A stretch of DNA of 6,631 nucleotides, taken from the NCBI GenBank assembly GCA_937884235.1, contig CALGBT010000710.1, forward strand, positions 1 through 6,631. Direction: 5' to 3'. This document shows positions 1 through 5,569 of this stretch, in pieces. The notes under the pieces were generated by a model. It saw only the letters and a program-made list of their open reading frames with translations. It did no database searches and was not told the DNA's origin. This stretch comes from an uncultured Pseudomonadota bacterium (GTDB lineage Bacteria > Myxococcota_A > UBA9042 > CAIXZC01). Position 1 is the first letter of the stretch. Every line of letters begins with the position of its first letter. The translations under genes were made by a program, and so were the position numbers.

Positions 1-729
1 GAGGAGCGGGCGCGGGCCCTGGCCGAGATTCTTGGCCTGACGCTCTTCGAAACCCGCAGCCGCGTACAGCCCCCGGCCCCGCGCGTTCTGGCCACGTTCA
101 AGGACCGCGACGAGGCCACCGCCAACGTTGCAGCCATGGCACACGCCGGGTTTCAGCCGGTTCTTCTGGCCAGTGAAGATATTGAGACCGGCGCTGAGCG
201 CGTCGTGGCACGAAGCTTTGAGCTACTGCCGGACAGAGTGGTACTTGCAACCCGCACCGATGACCAACACGAAATCCTTAACCGTGAGGTCACCTTGCTG
301 CTGGCCGGAATGACCTCTACCCATGAGGCCCACACTGAAACCAGCACAACCCGCAAATTCAGCTTTGGTAAGGCAGTCGCCAGTGGCGGTATGCTGCTCA
401 CCTCCAAGAAAAAGGTGACGACAACGGTGGGGCAAAACGAGTTTCAGTTCTTTCTGAACCTCTACGCCGCCGGCCATCCGACCTTCGTGCTACGTGAAAC
501 CGAACTGCAATACCAAGGCCTCGGGGCCGCCCTCCAGCCAGTGCGACTTGCCAACTTCCGACGCCTCACCGAAGAGCTCTGCCGACGCGCCCCAACTGCC
601 CCCTTCGACAACCGCCTGAACACTGCGGGCGCCCAACTCAAAGTACTCGGAGGAACACTCCCGCCAGACCGCTATCTGGACGTTGCACTGGCGGTCCTGG
701 TGGCATTCTATCTGGACAAACAACCCTAG
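1..729 (+). CDS. Uncharacterised protein, 5'-truncated by window edge
   Basis: The reading frame is open from base 1 to a TAG at 727-729, giving 242 visible residues; the true start lies upstream. An internal ATG at 136 exists, but the open frame upstream of it reads as ordinary protein (helical ALAEILGLTLFETR, then a PPAPRVLATF strand), so I treat the gene as partial. Visible residues about 25-65 (RVLATFKDRDEA then AGFQPVLLASEDIE) look like a small alpha/beta unit in which a strand is followed by a helix and a GF-x-P-V-L-L strand. A second part, about residues 110-240, includes RKFSFGKAVASGGMLLTSKK, a Gln/Phe-rich FQFFLNLY strand, and a well-ordered segment QYQGLGAALQPVRLANFRRL. I see no signal peptide, membrane helix or catalytic motif. 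From memory this layout resembles an unnamed cytoplasmic family common in Myxococcota, but I cannot verify that. No function is assigned. The next gene follows on the same strand after 153 bases, so co-transcription is uncertain. Confidence 0.8.
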   Translation, partial: EERARALAEILGLTLFETRSRVQPPAPRVLATFKDRDEATANVAAMAHAGFQPVLLASEDIETGAERVVARSFELLPDRVVLATRTDDQHEILNREVTLLLAGMTSTHEAHTETSTTRKFSFGKAVASGGMLLTSKKKVTTTVGQNEFQFFLNLYAAGHPTFVLRETELQYQGLGAALQPVRLANFRRLTEELCRRAPTAPFDNRLNTAGAQLKVLGGTLPPDRYLDVALAVLVAFYLDKQP

Positions 730-825
730 CCAGTAGCTCACCCCATCTCGCGTAAGCAGACACCGGCGGGGGGCGGCGCACAGCCGGAACGGATTCTCCC
801 CGACCAAGCTTTCTTGCCGAACCAC

Positions 826-854
826 TTGCCTGGCATTGCCATTCCACGTACGCT
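826..854 (+). promoter_or_regulatory. Weak candidate sigma-70-type promoter for the large lipoprotein gene
   Basis: A TTGCCT hexamer at 826-831 (four of six matches to TTGACA) is followed after 17 bases by TACGCT at 849-854 (three of six matches to TATAAT, keeping the T, A and final T). Transcription would begin near 861, about 20 bases before the start codon. The -10 match is poor, so this is a suggestion only. The rest of 730-882 shows no gene. A GC-rich 5-bp inverted repeat at 763-787 lacks a T-tract and is not a convincing terminator. Confidence 0.22.
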
Positions 855-864
855 GACGGCGTAC
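848..864. repeat. Perfect 6-bp inverted repeat, possible operator or leader hairpin
   Basis: GTACGC at 848-853 and GCGTAC at 859-864 are perfect inverted arms around a 5-base spacer, centred 27 bases before the start codon at 883 and ending 6 bases before the RBS. The left arm overlaps the weak candidate -10 hexamer. It could be a repressor site or a small hairpin in the leader. Arms of this length can also occur by chance. Confidence 0.35.
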
Positions 865-870
865 TCGGTT

Positions 871-876
871 GGGAGG
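871..876 (+). promoter_or_regulatory. Ribosome binding site that fixes the start at 883
   Basis: GGGAGG lies 6 bases before the ATG at 883. It decides between three in-frame starts: the TTG at 814, which would put a non-hydrophobic extension ahead of the signal peptide; the ATG at 883; and the ATG at 892. Only 883 has ideal spacing and gives a compact lipoprotein signal peptide. Confidence 0.8.
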
Positions 877-882
877 CTCTCC

Positions 883-3639
883 ATGCGGTTGATGCGGGTT
901 GCAGCTCTGGTAATGCTCGGTCTCATGTTCTTTCTCTCTTCGTGCAGCGACACCAGTACCACAGTCACCGCTGAGGTAATTGAAGATGTCCGATTGGACC
1001 AATTGGACGACTCTACTGTCGCTACGGATTTGTCGTTGGACTGGCGAGGTGTTCCAGAACTGGTTCTCCATGACGTCGGCGCGGACGGTCCTGAATTCGA
1101 CCTGGCTGAAGACGTATTGCTGGATCTGTCAGCGGAGACCTTGGCCCCAGACCTGATTCCAGAGCCGGAGACAGTTGTGCCGAATTGCGAGCCCGAAACA
1201 TGCAACGGCATCGACGACGACTGTGACGGTGACATCGACGAGCCCGACTCCGTGGGGGGCAACTACATCAACCTCTGCAATGACGACAACGAATGCACCA
1301 AGGACATCTGCAGTGGCGAGGGCGGATGCAACTACCAGGACCTCGACGGCGGGGAGTGCAAGGACGGTGATGCCTGTACTGTCGGAGACCACTGTGTTGC
1401 GGGTCAGTGCGAGGGCACCCCCATCCTCTGCGACGACGGCAACGAATGCACCGATGATGCCTGCAATGGCACTGGTGGCTGCGTCTTCGAGAACAACGCC
1501 ATCGACTGCGACGATACCGACCCCTGCACTGTGAAGGACACGTGTGACGAGGGAACCTGCTCCGGCTTCGCCATCCCCTGTGATTGCCAGAGCGATGCGG
1601 AATGTGCAGTCCTGGAAGACGGCAACAGCTGCAATGGGACCCTCGTCTGCGACATAACCTCGCTGCCCTATCAATGTATCGTTGATGCCGCAACCGTGGT
1701 CACCTGTCCGGAGCCCGCCCCGGGGGTCCATGCCATCTGCCTGCGTGCCCAGTGCGACCCGACCTCCGGCGATTGCTCGGTGGTTCCAGATCACGAAGGG
1801 CTGGCCTGCGAGGACGGCAACGCCTGCACTCTGGGCGATCACTGCGCCGACGGAATCTGCACCGCCGGCCCAGACTTGCTTTGTGCCGACAACAACTCGT
1901 GTACGAACGATTCCTGCGACGCTATGACCGGTTGCGTCTTTGTTCCAAACAGTGAGCCTTGCAATGATAACGACGTCTGCACCCTTGGCGATGCATGTGC
2001 AGATGGAGTCTGTCTGGCCGGTACCCAGAACCTCCTTTGCAACGATGGCAACATCTGCACCGCTGATAGCTGCGAGCCCCTCAAGGGCTGCCAGTTTGCC
2101 CCCAACAATGGCGAGTGCAGCGACGGCAACCCTTGCACCCTCGGTGACCATTGCAGCGCGGGACAATGCCTCTACGATGAGCTGAAGAGCTGCGACGACG
2201 ACAATCTCTGCACCGATGATTCGTGCGGGCCAGATGGCCAGTGCCTCTTCGCTTTCAACCAGGCACCGTGCGACGACAATGACCTCTGTACCACTGGCGA
2301 CCATTGCCAATTGGGCGCATGTACTGCAGCAGGGGCGCTCCCTTGTGTGGATGGAAATTCATGCACCGATGACAGTTGCCACCCACTCACCGGGTGCAAG
2401 TATTCGTTTAACACTGCCGACTGTAGCGACGGTAATGTTTGCACTACTGGCGACGCCTGCTCTAAGGGGTGGTGCGTCGCAGGAAGCGTCGTGGATTGCG
2501 ACGACGGCAGCCCCTGCACTCACGATTCGTGTGACCCGGTGGCCGGCTGCCAATACGAGGCCTTCTCCGGTCCCTGCAACAACGGCAACCCCTGTACCCT
2601 GGGGGACACTTGCAGCAATGGCATCTGTTTTCCCGGGCAGGCACTGCTGAATTGCGACGATGGCAACCTCTGCACCGATGACCACTGCGAGCCCTGGGTC
2701 GGCTGCGTGAATGCCAACAACAGCCTGCCTTGCGACGATGGGCTCCAGTGCACGGAGGGCGACAAGTGTGTCACAGGATTGTGCGTGCCAGGCCAGCAAG
2801 ATGTGGTCTGCAACGACAATAATGACTGCACCGAGGACTCGTGCGATGACGAAGCGGGCTGCGTCTTCGTCCCGAATTCGCAGCCCTGCGACGATGGCAA
2901 CCCTTGCACTCTCGGGGACTACTGCGCCAGCGGCGCATGCCACTTCGGCCCCTCCTCCCTGGATTGCAACGACCACAACGACTGCACCGTCGATGGTTGT
3001 CAGTCGGCCATTGGCTGCACCCATGGGCAGGCCCAGGACGGGCTGCCCTGCAACAATGAGGAAGGCTTCACCTGCAAGAACGGGGTCTGTATCTCCGCCA
3101 ACCAGGAGACCAAGCTCGTCTTCGTCACCAGCATTGGCTTCGACGGCAATCTGGGTGGCGTCCTCGGGGCCGATGTACGCTGCGCCGAACGGGCTGCCGC
3201 CGCCGGCCTGCCGGGAACTTTCAAAGCGTGGATCAGTGCCGGCGAGATCAGCTCGTCGCCCTCAGTTCGGTTCGTCAAGTCTGACATCCCATACGCGCTC
3301 AAGGACGGCACCATCATCGCCGCCAACTGGGCCGACCTCACGGATGGCGAATTGCAGGCCCCGATTTCCGTCACCGAGTTGGACGGAAGCCCCAACTACG
3401 GCCCCTCGGTCTGGTCATTCACCCGCACCAACGGTACCCCCGGCCTCTTCGACAACCCCAACCACGTCTGCTACGGCACCAATTGCCACTGCAACGGTTG
3501 GACCACCACTCAGACGCAGGGCTACAACAAGCCGGGTAGTGCCGTCGGCGAATGGGCCAAACCCAACGATGACTGGACCGATTATTCCTTCGCCAACGCC
3601 TGCGCCAGCAAACGCGGCCTCTACTGCTTCGAGCAGTAG
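883..3639 (+). CDS. Large cysteine-rich repeat lipoprotein with MopE-like motif and C-terminal DUF1554 domain
   Basis: Encodes 918 residues. Residues 1-21 form a lipoprotein signal peptide with lipobox L18-S-S-C21; the residue after Cys is Ser, not Asp, which fits outer-membrane sorting. Residues 22-106 are an acidic, Cys-poor linker. Residues 107-120 (CNGIDDDCDGDIDE) match the MopE-type putative metal-binding motif. Residues 132-722 are 20 four-cysteine half-repeats in two alternating types, resembling the Dictyostelium CTDC repeat family, interrupted at 233-308 by a different Cys-rich segment. After a capping segment (CKNGVC), residues 744-918 match the DUF1554 family: KLVFVTS, then FDGNLGGVLGAD, FKAWISA, IAANWADLTDG and the terminal RGLYCFEQ. 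That family is considered related to the endostatin/C-type lectin fold and is known from Leptospira and other surface proteins. I infer an extended disulfide-stabilised stalk presenting a binding domain. No enzyme motif is seen. The ligand is unknown. Confidence 0.9.
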   Translation: MRLMRVAALVMLGLMFFLSSCSDTSTTVTAEVIEDVRLDQLDDSTVATDLSLDWRGVPELVLHDVGADGPEFDLAEDVLLDLSAETLAPDLIPEPETVVPNCEPETCNGIDDDCDGDIDEPDSVGGNYINLCNDDNECTKDICSGEGGCNYQDLDGGECKDGDACTVGDHCVAGQCEGTPILCDDGNECTDDACNGTGGCVFENNAIDCDDTDPCTVKDTCDEGTCSGFAIPCDCQSDAECAVLEDGNSCNGTLVCDITSLPYQCIVDAATVVTCPEPAPGVHAICLRAQCDPTSGDCSVVPDHEGLACEDGNACTLGDHCADGICTAGPDLLCADNNSCTNDSCDAMTGCVFVPNSEPCNDNDVCTLGDACADGVCLAGTQNLLCNDGNICTADSCEPLKGCQFAPNNGECSDGNPCTLGDHCSAGQCLYDELKSCDDDNLCTDDSCGPDGQCLFAFNQAPCDDNDLCTTGDHCQLGACTAAGALPCVDGNSCTDDSCHPLTGCKYSFNTADCSDGNVCTTGDACSKGWCVAGSVVDCDDGSPCTHDSCDPVAGCQYEAFSGPCNNGNPCTLGDTCSNGICFPGQALLNCDDGNLCTDDHCEPWVGCVNANNSLPCDDGLQCTEGDKCVTGLCVPGQQDVVCNDNNDCTEDSCDDEAGCVFVPNSQPCDDGNPCTLGDYCASGACHFGPSSLDCNDHNDCTVDGCQSAIGCTHGQAQDGLPCNNEEGFTCKNGVCISANQETKLVFVTSIGFDGNLGGVLGADVRCAERAAAAGLPGTFKAWISAGEISSSPSVRFVKSDIPYALKDGTIIAANWADLTDGELQAPISVTELDGSPNYGPSVWSFTRTNGTPGLFDNPNHVCYGTNCHCNGWTTTQTQGYNKPGSAVGEWAKPNDDWTDYSFANACASKRGLYCFEQ
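1201..1242 (+). other. Segment encoding MopE-like Cys/Asp metal-binding motif
   Basis: Encodes CNGIDDDCDGDIDE, residues 107-120 of the large lipoprotein. The CNGxDDDCDGxxDE pattern is the putative metal-binding motif annotated in MopE-like and many myxobacterial surface proteins. The clustered Asp residues at alternating positions resemble a calcium-binding loop. Binding here is inferred from the motif only. A variant of the same motif ends the convergent neighbour. Confidence 0.8.
1276..1578 (+). repeat. First block of CTDC-like cysteine repeats (A-B-A-B)
   Basis: Residues 132-232 of the large lipoprotein hold four half-repeats of about 25-26 residues. Type A has spacing C-x5-C-x4-C-x5-C and type B has C-x5-C-x5-C-x4-C. 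In every unit the second Cys is followed by Thr and an Asp sits two residues before the third Cys. The order is A-B-A-B. DNA identity between units is limited while Cys, Thr, Asp and Gly are kept, which points to old duplication under selection. Confidence 0.88.
1579..1806 (+). other. 76-residue Cys-rich interruption inside the repeat array
   Basis: Residues 233-308 break the repeat pattern. The segment has 10 cysteines with different spacing (CQSDAEC, then DGNSCNGTLVC, then CLRAQCDPTSGDC) and a proline-rich stretch. It sits between two type B half-repeats, exactly where a type A unit is expected, so A/B alternation carries on across it. It resembles other small Cys modules that accompany CTDC-like repeats in bacterial surface proteins; I cannot name a family. 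Confidence 0.7.
1807..3048 (+). repeat. Second block of CTDC-like cysteine repeats, eight B-A pairs
   Basis: Residues 309-722 contain sixteen half-repeats in strict B-A order, about 51-54 residues (roughly 155 bases) per pair. All keep four cysteines, the Cys-Thr pair and the Asp two before the third Cys. One type A unit, near 2190-2270, ends GPDGQC instead of the usual x-G-C, a small deviation. With the first block the protein has 20 half-repeats and 80 array cysteines, an even number per unit that fits two disulfides within each half-repeat. Confidence 0.9.
3112..3636 (+). other. DUF1554 (endostatin/C-type lectin-like) domain coding segment
   Basis: Encodes residues 744-918. Recognisable family landmarks in order are KLVFVTS, FDGNLGGVLGADVRC, an AAAAGL helix, FKAWIS, IPYALKDGTIIAANWADLTDG, the tryptophan segment VWSFTRTNGTP, a CYGTNCHCNGW cluster, DDWTDYS and the terminal GLYCFEQ. 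It has six cysteines. The domain looks complete and ends flush with the stop codon, as expected for a distal tip. Assignment is by remembered family pattern, not a search. Confidence 0.82.
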
Positions 3640-3670
3640 CTTCGGCCCAGCCCTCGCCGTTGCCGCCGAC

Positions 3671-4855
3671 CTACTCCCCGCACCCCTCAACATCGTCGAC
3701 AATGCCATTGCAGTCGTCGTCCAGGTCGTTACAGATTTCCGCCTCCGGTTCCTTCGCATCGCAAGGAGTGAGCCCCTCTTCGGTGCAATGGCGCGAGCCG
3801 AAGCAAGTGCCAAATTCGTTCTCGACGTAGCAAGTTGTAGACAGCTCTTCTTCAGCCGCAGTAGGGCTGCAATGGCACTCCTTCTCGGGGGAATCGGGCT
3901 GGCAGAATCCTTCCCCCCACCGACTATCTTCCGAGACATAACAGGCAAACCCGATATGGCATTGGTAGGTACAATCGCAGTCGGTGGCACAAAAGCTACC
4001 CAAGGAGCCACGGTCGACACAAGTCCCCCAGCCCAGGCCGGAATTGCAGTCATCGTCATCGTCGCAGGGCCAGCACAGGGCCCCGACGTTGGGCACACAC
4101 ATGAACAGCATGTCCGGCCCCCGGTTCACGCCCTTCATGCTCCACCCCATCGGACACTCTTCGGCCCCCTCCCGAGAACAGACCTTACCGTCGAAGACCG
4201 ACAGGCAGACGTACCAGCAGTCCTCGTCGGTTTCGCACTCACAGCCAAAGGAGCCGGTGTTCTCCTCACAGTAGAGGTCGTCCGACACGCAGGCTACGGT
4301 CTGGCAAAAGGAGCCGGTCTCCGGGAGGATGCAGGTGCCGTCGGCACAAACCTCGCAAAGCTCGCACTTGCCGCAGGAAAGACCATCACAGGTCTCACCG
4401 CAGTTCCGGCCATCGCAGGAGAGGGGACAGCAGCGGTGCTTTTCGTTGCAGGTCTGGTCTGGGGCACAAGTGCCGCAGTCGCAGAGCGGATTGTCGCTCT
4501 CCCACCGTAGCGGAATCTCCCCGCATTCGGCGTAGGTGTATTCGCAGAAAGCGAGACATTCCTCGGCAACGTTCAGGCACTGCCACGCATCCGACCAGGA
4601 CCGGGCACACGCAGAACCGGGAGCGCACTCCCCGCAGCTCCCCGGGCATTCGCCCGCGTCACACCACCGTCGGAGATCCTCCTGTGCGAGGTCCACCCTT
4701 GAATCCGAGCTGTTCTGCCCGACTCCGTCGGACGCGGCTCCGTCCGGCAAGTTCGCATCAGAGCGCTTCGTATCAGTCTTTGGCGCGACGGAGGTACTGC
4801 ACCCGGCGACCAGCACAATAGACAGCGCTCCCAGCGCGAGGATACGCGGAATCAT
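3671..4855 (-). CDS. Cysteine-rich lipoprotein with C-terminal MopE-like motif
   Basis: Encodes 394 residues on the minus strand, starting at an ATG (4853-4855) preceded by AAGG with 6-base spacing. Residues 1-19 are a lipoprotein signal peptide with lipobox V-A-G-C19; Ser follows the Cys. Residues 20-60 are a polar, Asp/Ser-rich linker without cysteine. From residue 65 onward the chain holds about 50 cysteines in irregular small modules, including ECPGSCGEC, CDGLSCGKCELC, CETDEDC and CWPCDDDDDC. The C-terminus has GLTPCDA, then ICNDLDDDCNGIVDD (374-388), a MopE-type metal-binding motif. No catalytic motif is visible. A disulfide-rich envelope protein is inferred; function is unknown. It converges on the large lipoprotein gene with 31 bases between stops, and lies 62 bases downstream of the small exported protein gene, with which it may be co-transcribed. 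Confidence 0.87.
   Translation of the reverse strand: MIPRILALGALSIVLVAGCSTSVAPKTDTKRSDANLPDGAASDGVGQNSSDSRVDLAQEDLRRWCDAGECPGSCGECAPGSACARSWSDAWQCLNVAEECLAFCEYTYAECGEIPLRWESDNPLCDCGTCAPDQTCNEKHRCCPLSCDGRNCGETCDGLSCGKCELCEVCADGTCILPETGSFCQTVACVSDDLYCEENTGSFGCECETDEDCWYVCLSVFDGKVCSREGAEECPMGWSMKGVNRGPDMLFMCVPNVGALCWPCDDDDDCNSGLGWGTCVDRGSLGSFCATDCDCTYQCHIGFACYVSEDSRWGEGFCQPDSPEKECHCSPTAAEEELSTTCYVENEFGTCFGSRHCTEEGLTPCDAKEPEAEICNDLDDDCNGIVDDVEGCGE
3692..3733 (-). other. Segment encoding C-terminal MopE-like motif
   Basis: Encodes CNDLDDDCNGIVDD, residues 375-388 of the minus-strand lipoprotein. It matches the CNGxDDDCDGxxDE pattern with Asn-Asp replacing the first Asn-Gly. The preceding segment (CTEEGLTPCDAKEPEAE) is the context usually seen ahead of this motif. 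Metal binding is inferred. Confidence 0.72.
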
Positions 4856-4917
4856 CTTTCACCTTCTTCCTGTCCTGGGAGCAATTGTAGCGAATGAAAC
4901 AGAGACACGCCAGCAGA

Positions 4918-5394
4918 CTAGTCGTTGAGCTTCAGGGTGACCACATAATCCTTGCTCTTGCCCAGGGTGACCTTCTTGCCACCCTTGAGCAAAGCACTGC
5001 CCTTGATGAAGAGACTGATGTTTTCCCACCCGTCGTCGCCCTTTACCGGACGGCTTACCGCGACGTTGTAAGAAACCAGATAATCACCTTCGTCGGGAAC
5101 CGAGATGACGCCGTCTACATGCAGGTTCCGACCACCGACTCTCTCAACGCTGACTTCATAGCGGTTGGAGGCCGAAGAGACCTCTGCGACAACATCACCG
5201 CCATCTCCGGTGGCCGTGAACTCCAGAGTCACGTTCTTGCCCAGCGGCTGGAAGTTGTTCTTCTTTTTGTAGTCCCGGCGCTTTTCGTTCTTAGTCTCTT
5301 CCTTCTTCTCGCCGCCCTTCTCCTGCGCCACCACTGTGCCCACTGCAAAAGTCATCGCCATCAGTGCCGCAAAGGCCATCATCAATCGTCGCAT
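4918..5394 (-). CDS. Small exported protein with Lys/Glu-rich linker, unknown function
   Basis: Encodes 158 residues. The start at 5394 is chosen over an in-frame ATG at 5424 because GGAGGG lies 6 bases upstream and the protein then opens with a clean signal peptide (MRRLMMAFAALMAM, with probable cleavage after VVA at residue 23). Mature residues 24-48 are extremely charged (QEKGGEKKEETKNEKRRDYKKKNN). Residues 49-158 alternate short hydrophobic stretches with turns (NVTLEFTATG, YEVSVERVGG, GDYLVSYNVAVS, NISLFIKGSALL, DYVVTLKLND), which suggests an all-beta sandwich. There is no cysteine, no lipobox and no catalytic motif, in sharp contrast with the neighbouring lipoproteins. It is probably secreted or periplasmic. 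I recognise no named family. It leads a possible two-gene minus-strand unit and is divergent from yaiI. Confidence 0.8.
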   Translation of the reverse strand: MRRLMMAFAALMAMTFAVGTVVAQEKGGEKKEETKNEKRRDYKKKNNFQPLGKNVTLEFTATGDGGDVVAEVSSASNRYEVSVERVGGRNLHVDGVISVPDEGDYLVSYNVAVSRPVKGDDGWENISLFIKGSALLKGGKKVTLGKSKDYVVTLKLND

Positions 5395-5400
5395 GCCCTT

Positions 5401-5406
5401 CCCTCC
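5401..5406 (-). promoter_or_regulatory. Ribosome binding site deciding the start at 5394
   Basis: On the minus strand this reads GGAGGG, 6 bases before the ATG at 5392-5394. It lies inside the longer alternative reading frame from 5424, which argues that the extra ten residues are not translated. Confidence 0.75.
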
Positions 5407-5449
5407 GAAAGTTATTGAAGTCATCCTATTGTTGCCGCTTCACACATTG

Positions 5450-5479
5450 ACCATACACCGACCAACCCGCTTTGGCCAA
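5450..5479 (-). promoter_or_regulatory. Candidate promoter for the minus-strand genes
   Basis: On the minus strand TTGGCC (5474-5479, four of six matches) and TATGGT (5450-5455, four of six matches) are separated by 18 bases. Transcription would start near 5443, leaving a leader of about 50 bases. It fits a divergent arrangement with the plus-strand promoter but is a moderate match only. Confidence 0.3.
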
Positions 5480-5498
5480 GGTTGTTCCCAGGGGTTGG
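5462..5498. repeat. Inverted repeat and palindrome between divergent promoters
   Basis: CCAACCC at 5462-5468 and GGGTTGG at 5492-5498 are perfect 7-bp inverted arms, 23 bases apart. Between them sits the 8-bp palindrome TTGGCCAA at 5472-5479. The right arm overlaps the forward -35 hexamer, while the palindrome covers the candidate reverse -35. This could be a shared regulator site controlling both directions; no regulator gene is nearby. Confidence 0.3.
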
Positions 5499-5523
5499 CT
5501 GAAAGTTGTTTTGGTGACATACT
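5495..5523 (+). promoter_or_regulatory. Candidate sigma-70-type promoter for yaiI and the hydrolase
   Basis: TTGGCT at 5495-5500 and CATACT at 5518-5523 each match four of six consensus bases and are separated by the ideal 17 bases. Transcription would start near 5530, giving a leader of about 40 bases before the ATG at 5570. Confidence 0.42.
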
Positions 5524-5555
5524 GTCGGGCGCCTGGGCCCGAGTTTACCGGCCAC

Positions 5556-5563
5556 GGGGGAGG
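5556..5563 (+). promoter_or_regulatory. Strong ribosome binding site for yaiI
   Basis: GGGGGAGG with a 6-base spacer precedes the ATG at 5570. It settles the start: the frame is open back to 5336, but that extension runs antisense through the neighbouring gene, and residue 1 at 5570 matches the usual family N-terminus. Confidence 0.82.
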
Positions 5564-5569
5564 TTAACA

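Noticed and set aside
763..787. GC-rich inverted repeat (CCGGC / GCCGG) after the first gene as a terminator
   Set aside because: The stem is only 5 bp with a 15-base loop and no T-tract follows.
831..846. Sigma-54-like TGGCA element upstream of the large lipoprotein gene
   Set aside because: The required GC of a -12 element at the fixed spacing from the -24 GG is not present.
814..882. Upstream TTG start adding 23 residues to the large lipoprotein
   Set aside because: It would bury the lipoprotein signal peptide behind a polar extension; the ATG at 883 has GGGAGG at ideal spacing.
1129..2310. 393-codon open frame on the minus strand, antisense to the repeat array
   Set aside because: It is a periodic Val/Ala/Ile-rich product created by the repeated GAC/TGC/GGC codons of the plus-strand repeats. 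It has no RBS, signal or domain, and lies entirely inside a well-supported gene.
1276..3048. CRISPR array or DNA-level satellite repeat
   Set aside because: The periodicity is in protein-coding cysteine codons with divergent DNA between units; there are no identical repeats with unique spacers.
2711..4510. 599-codon plus-strand open frame crossing the stops of both lipoprotein genes
   Set aside because: Its composition is Ala/Pro/Thr/Ser low complexity with no recognisable domain, and it conflicts with two genes that have lipoboxes, RBSs and conserved motifs.
5336..5569. Longer N-terminus for yaiI
   Set aside because: The extension runs antisense into the neighbouring gene and through the promoter region. 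The family starts at the MQIWVDADACP residue and a strong RBS precedes 5570.
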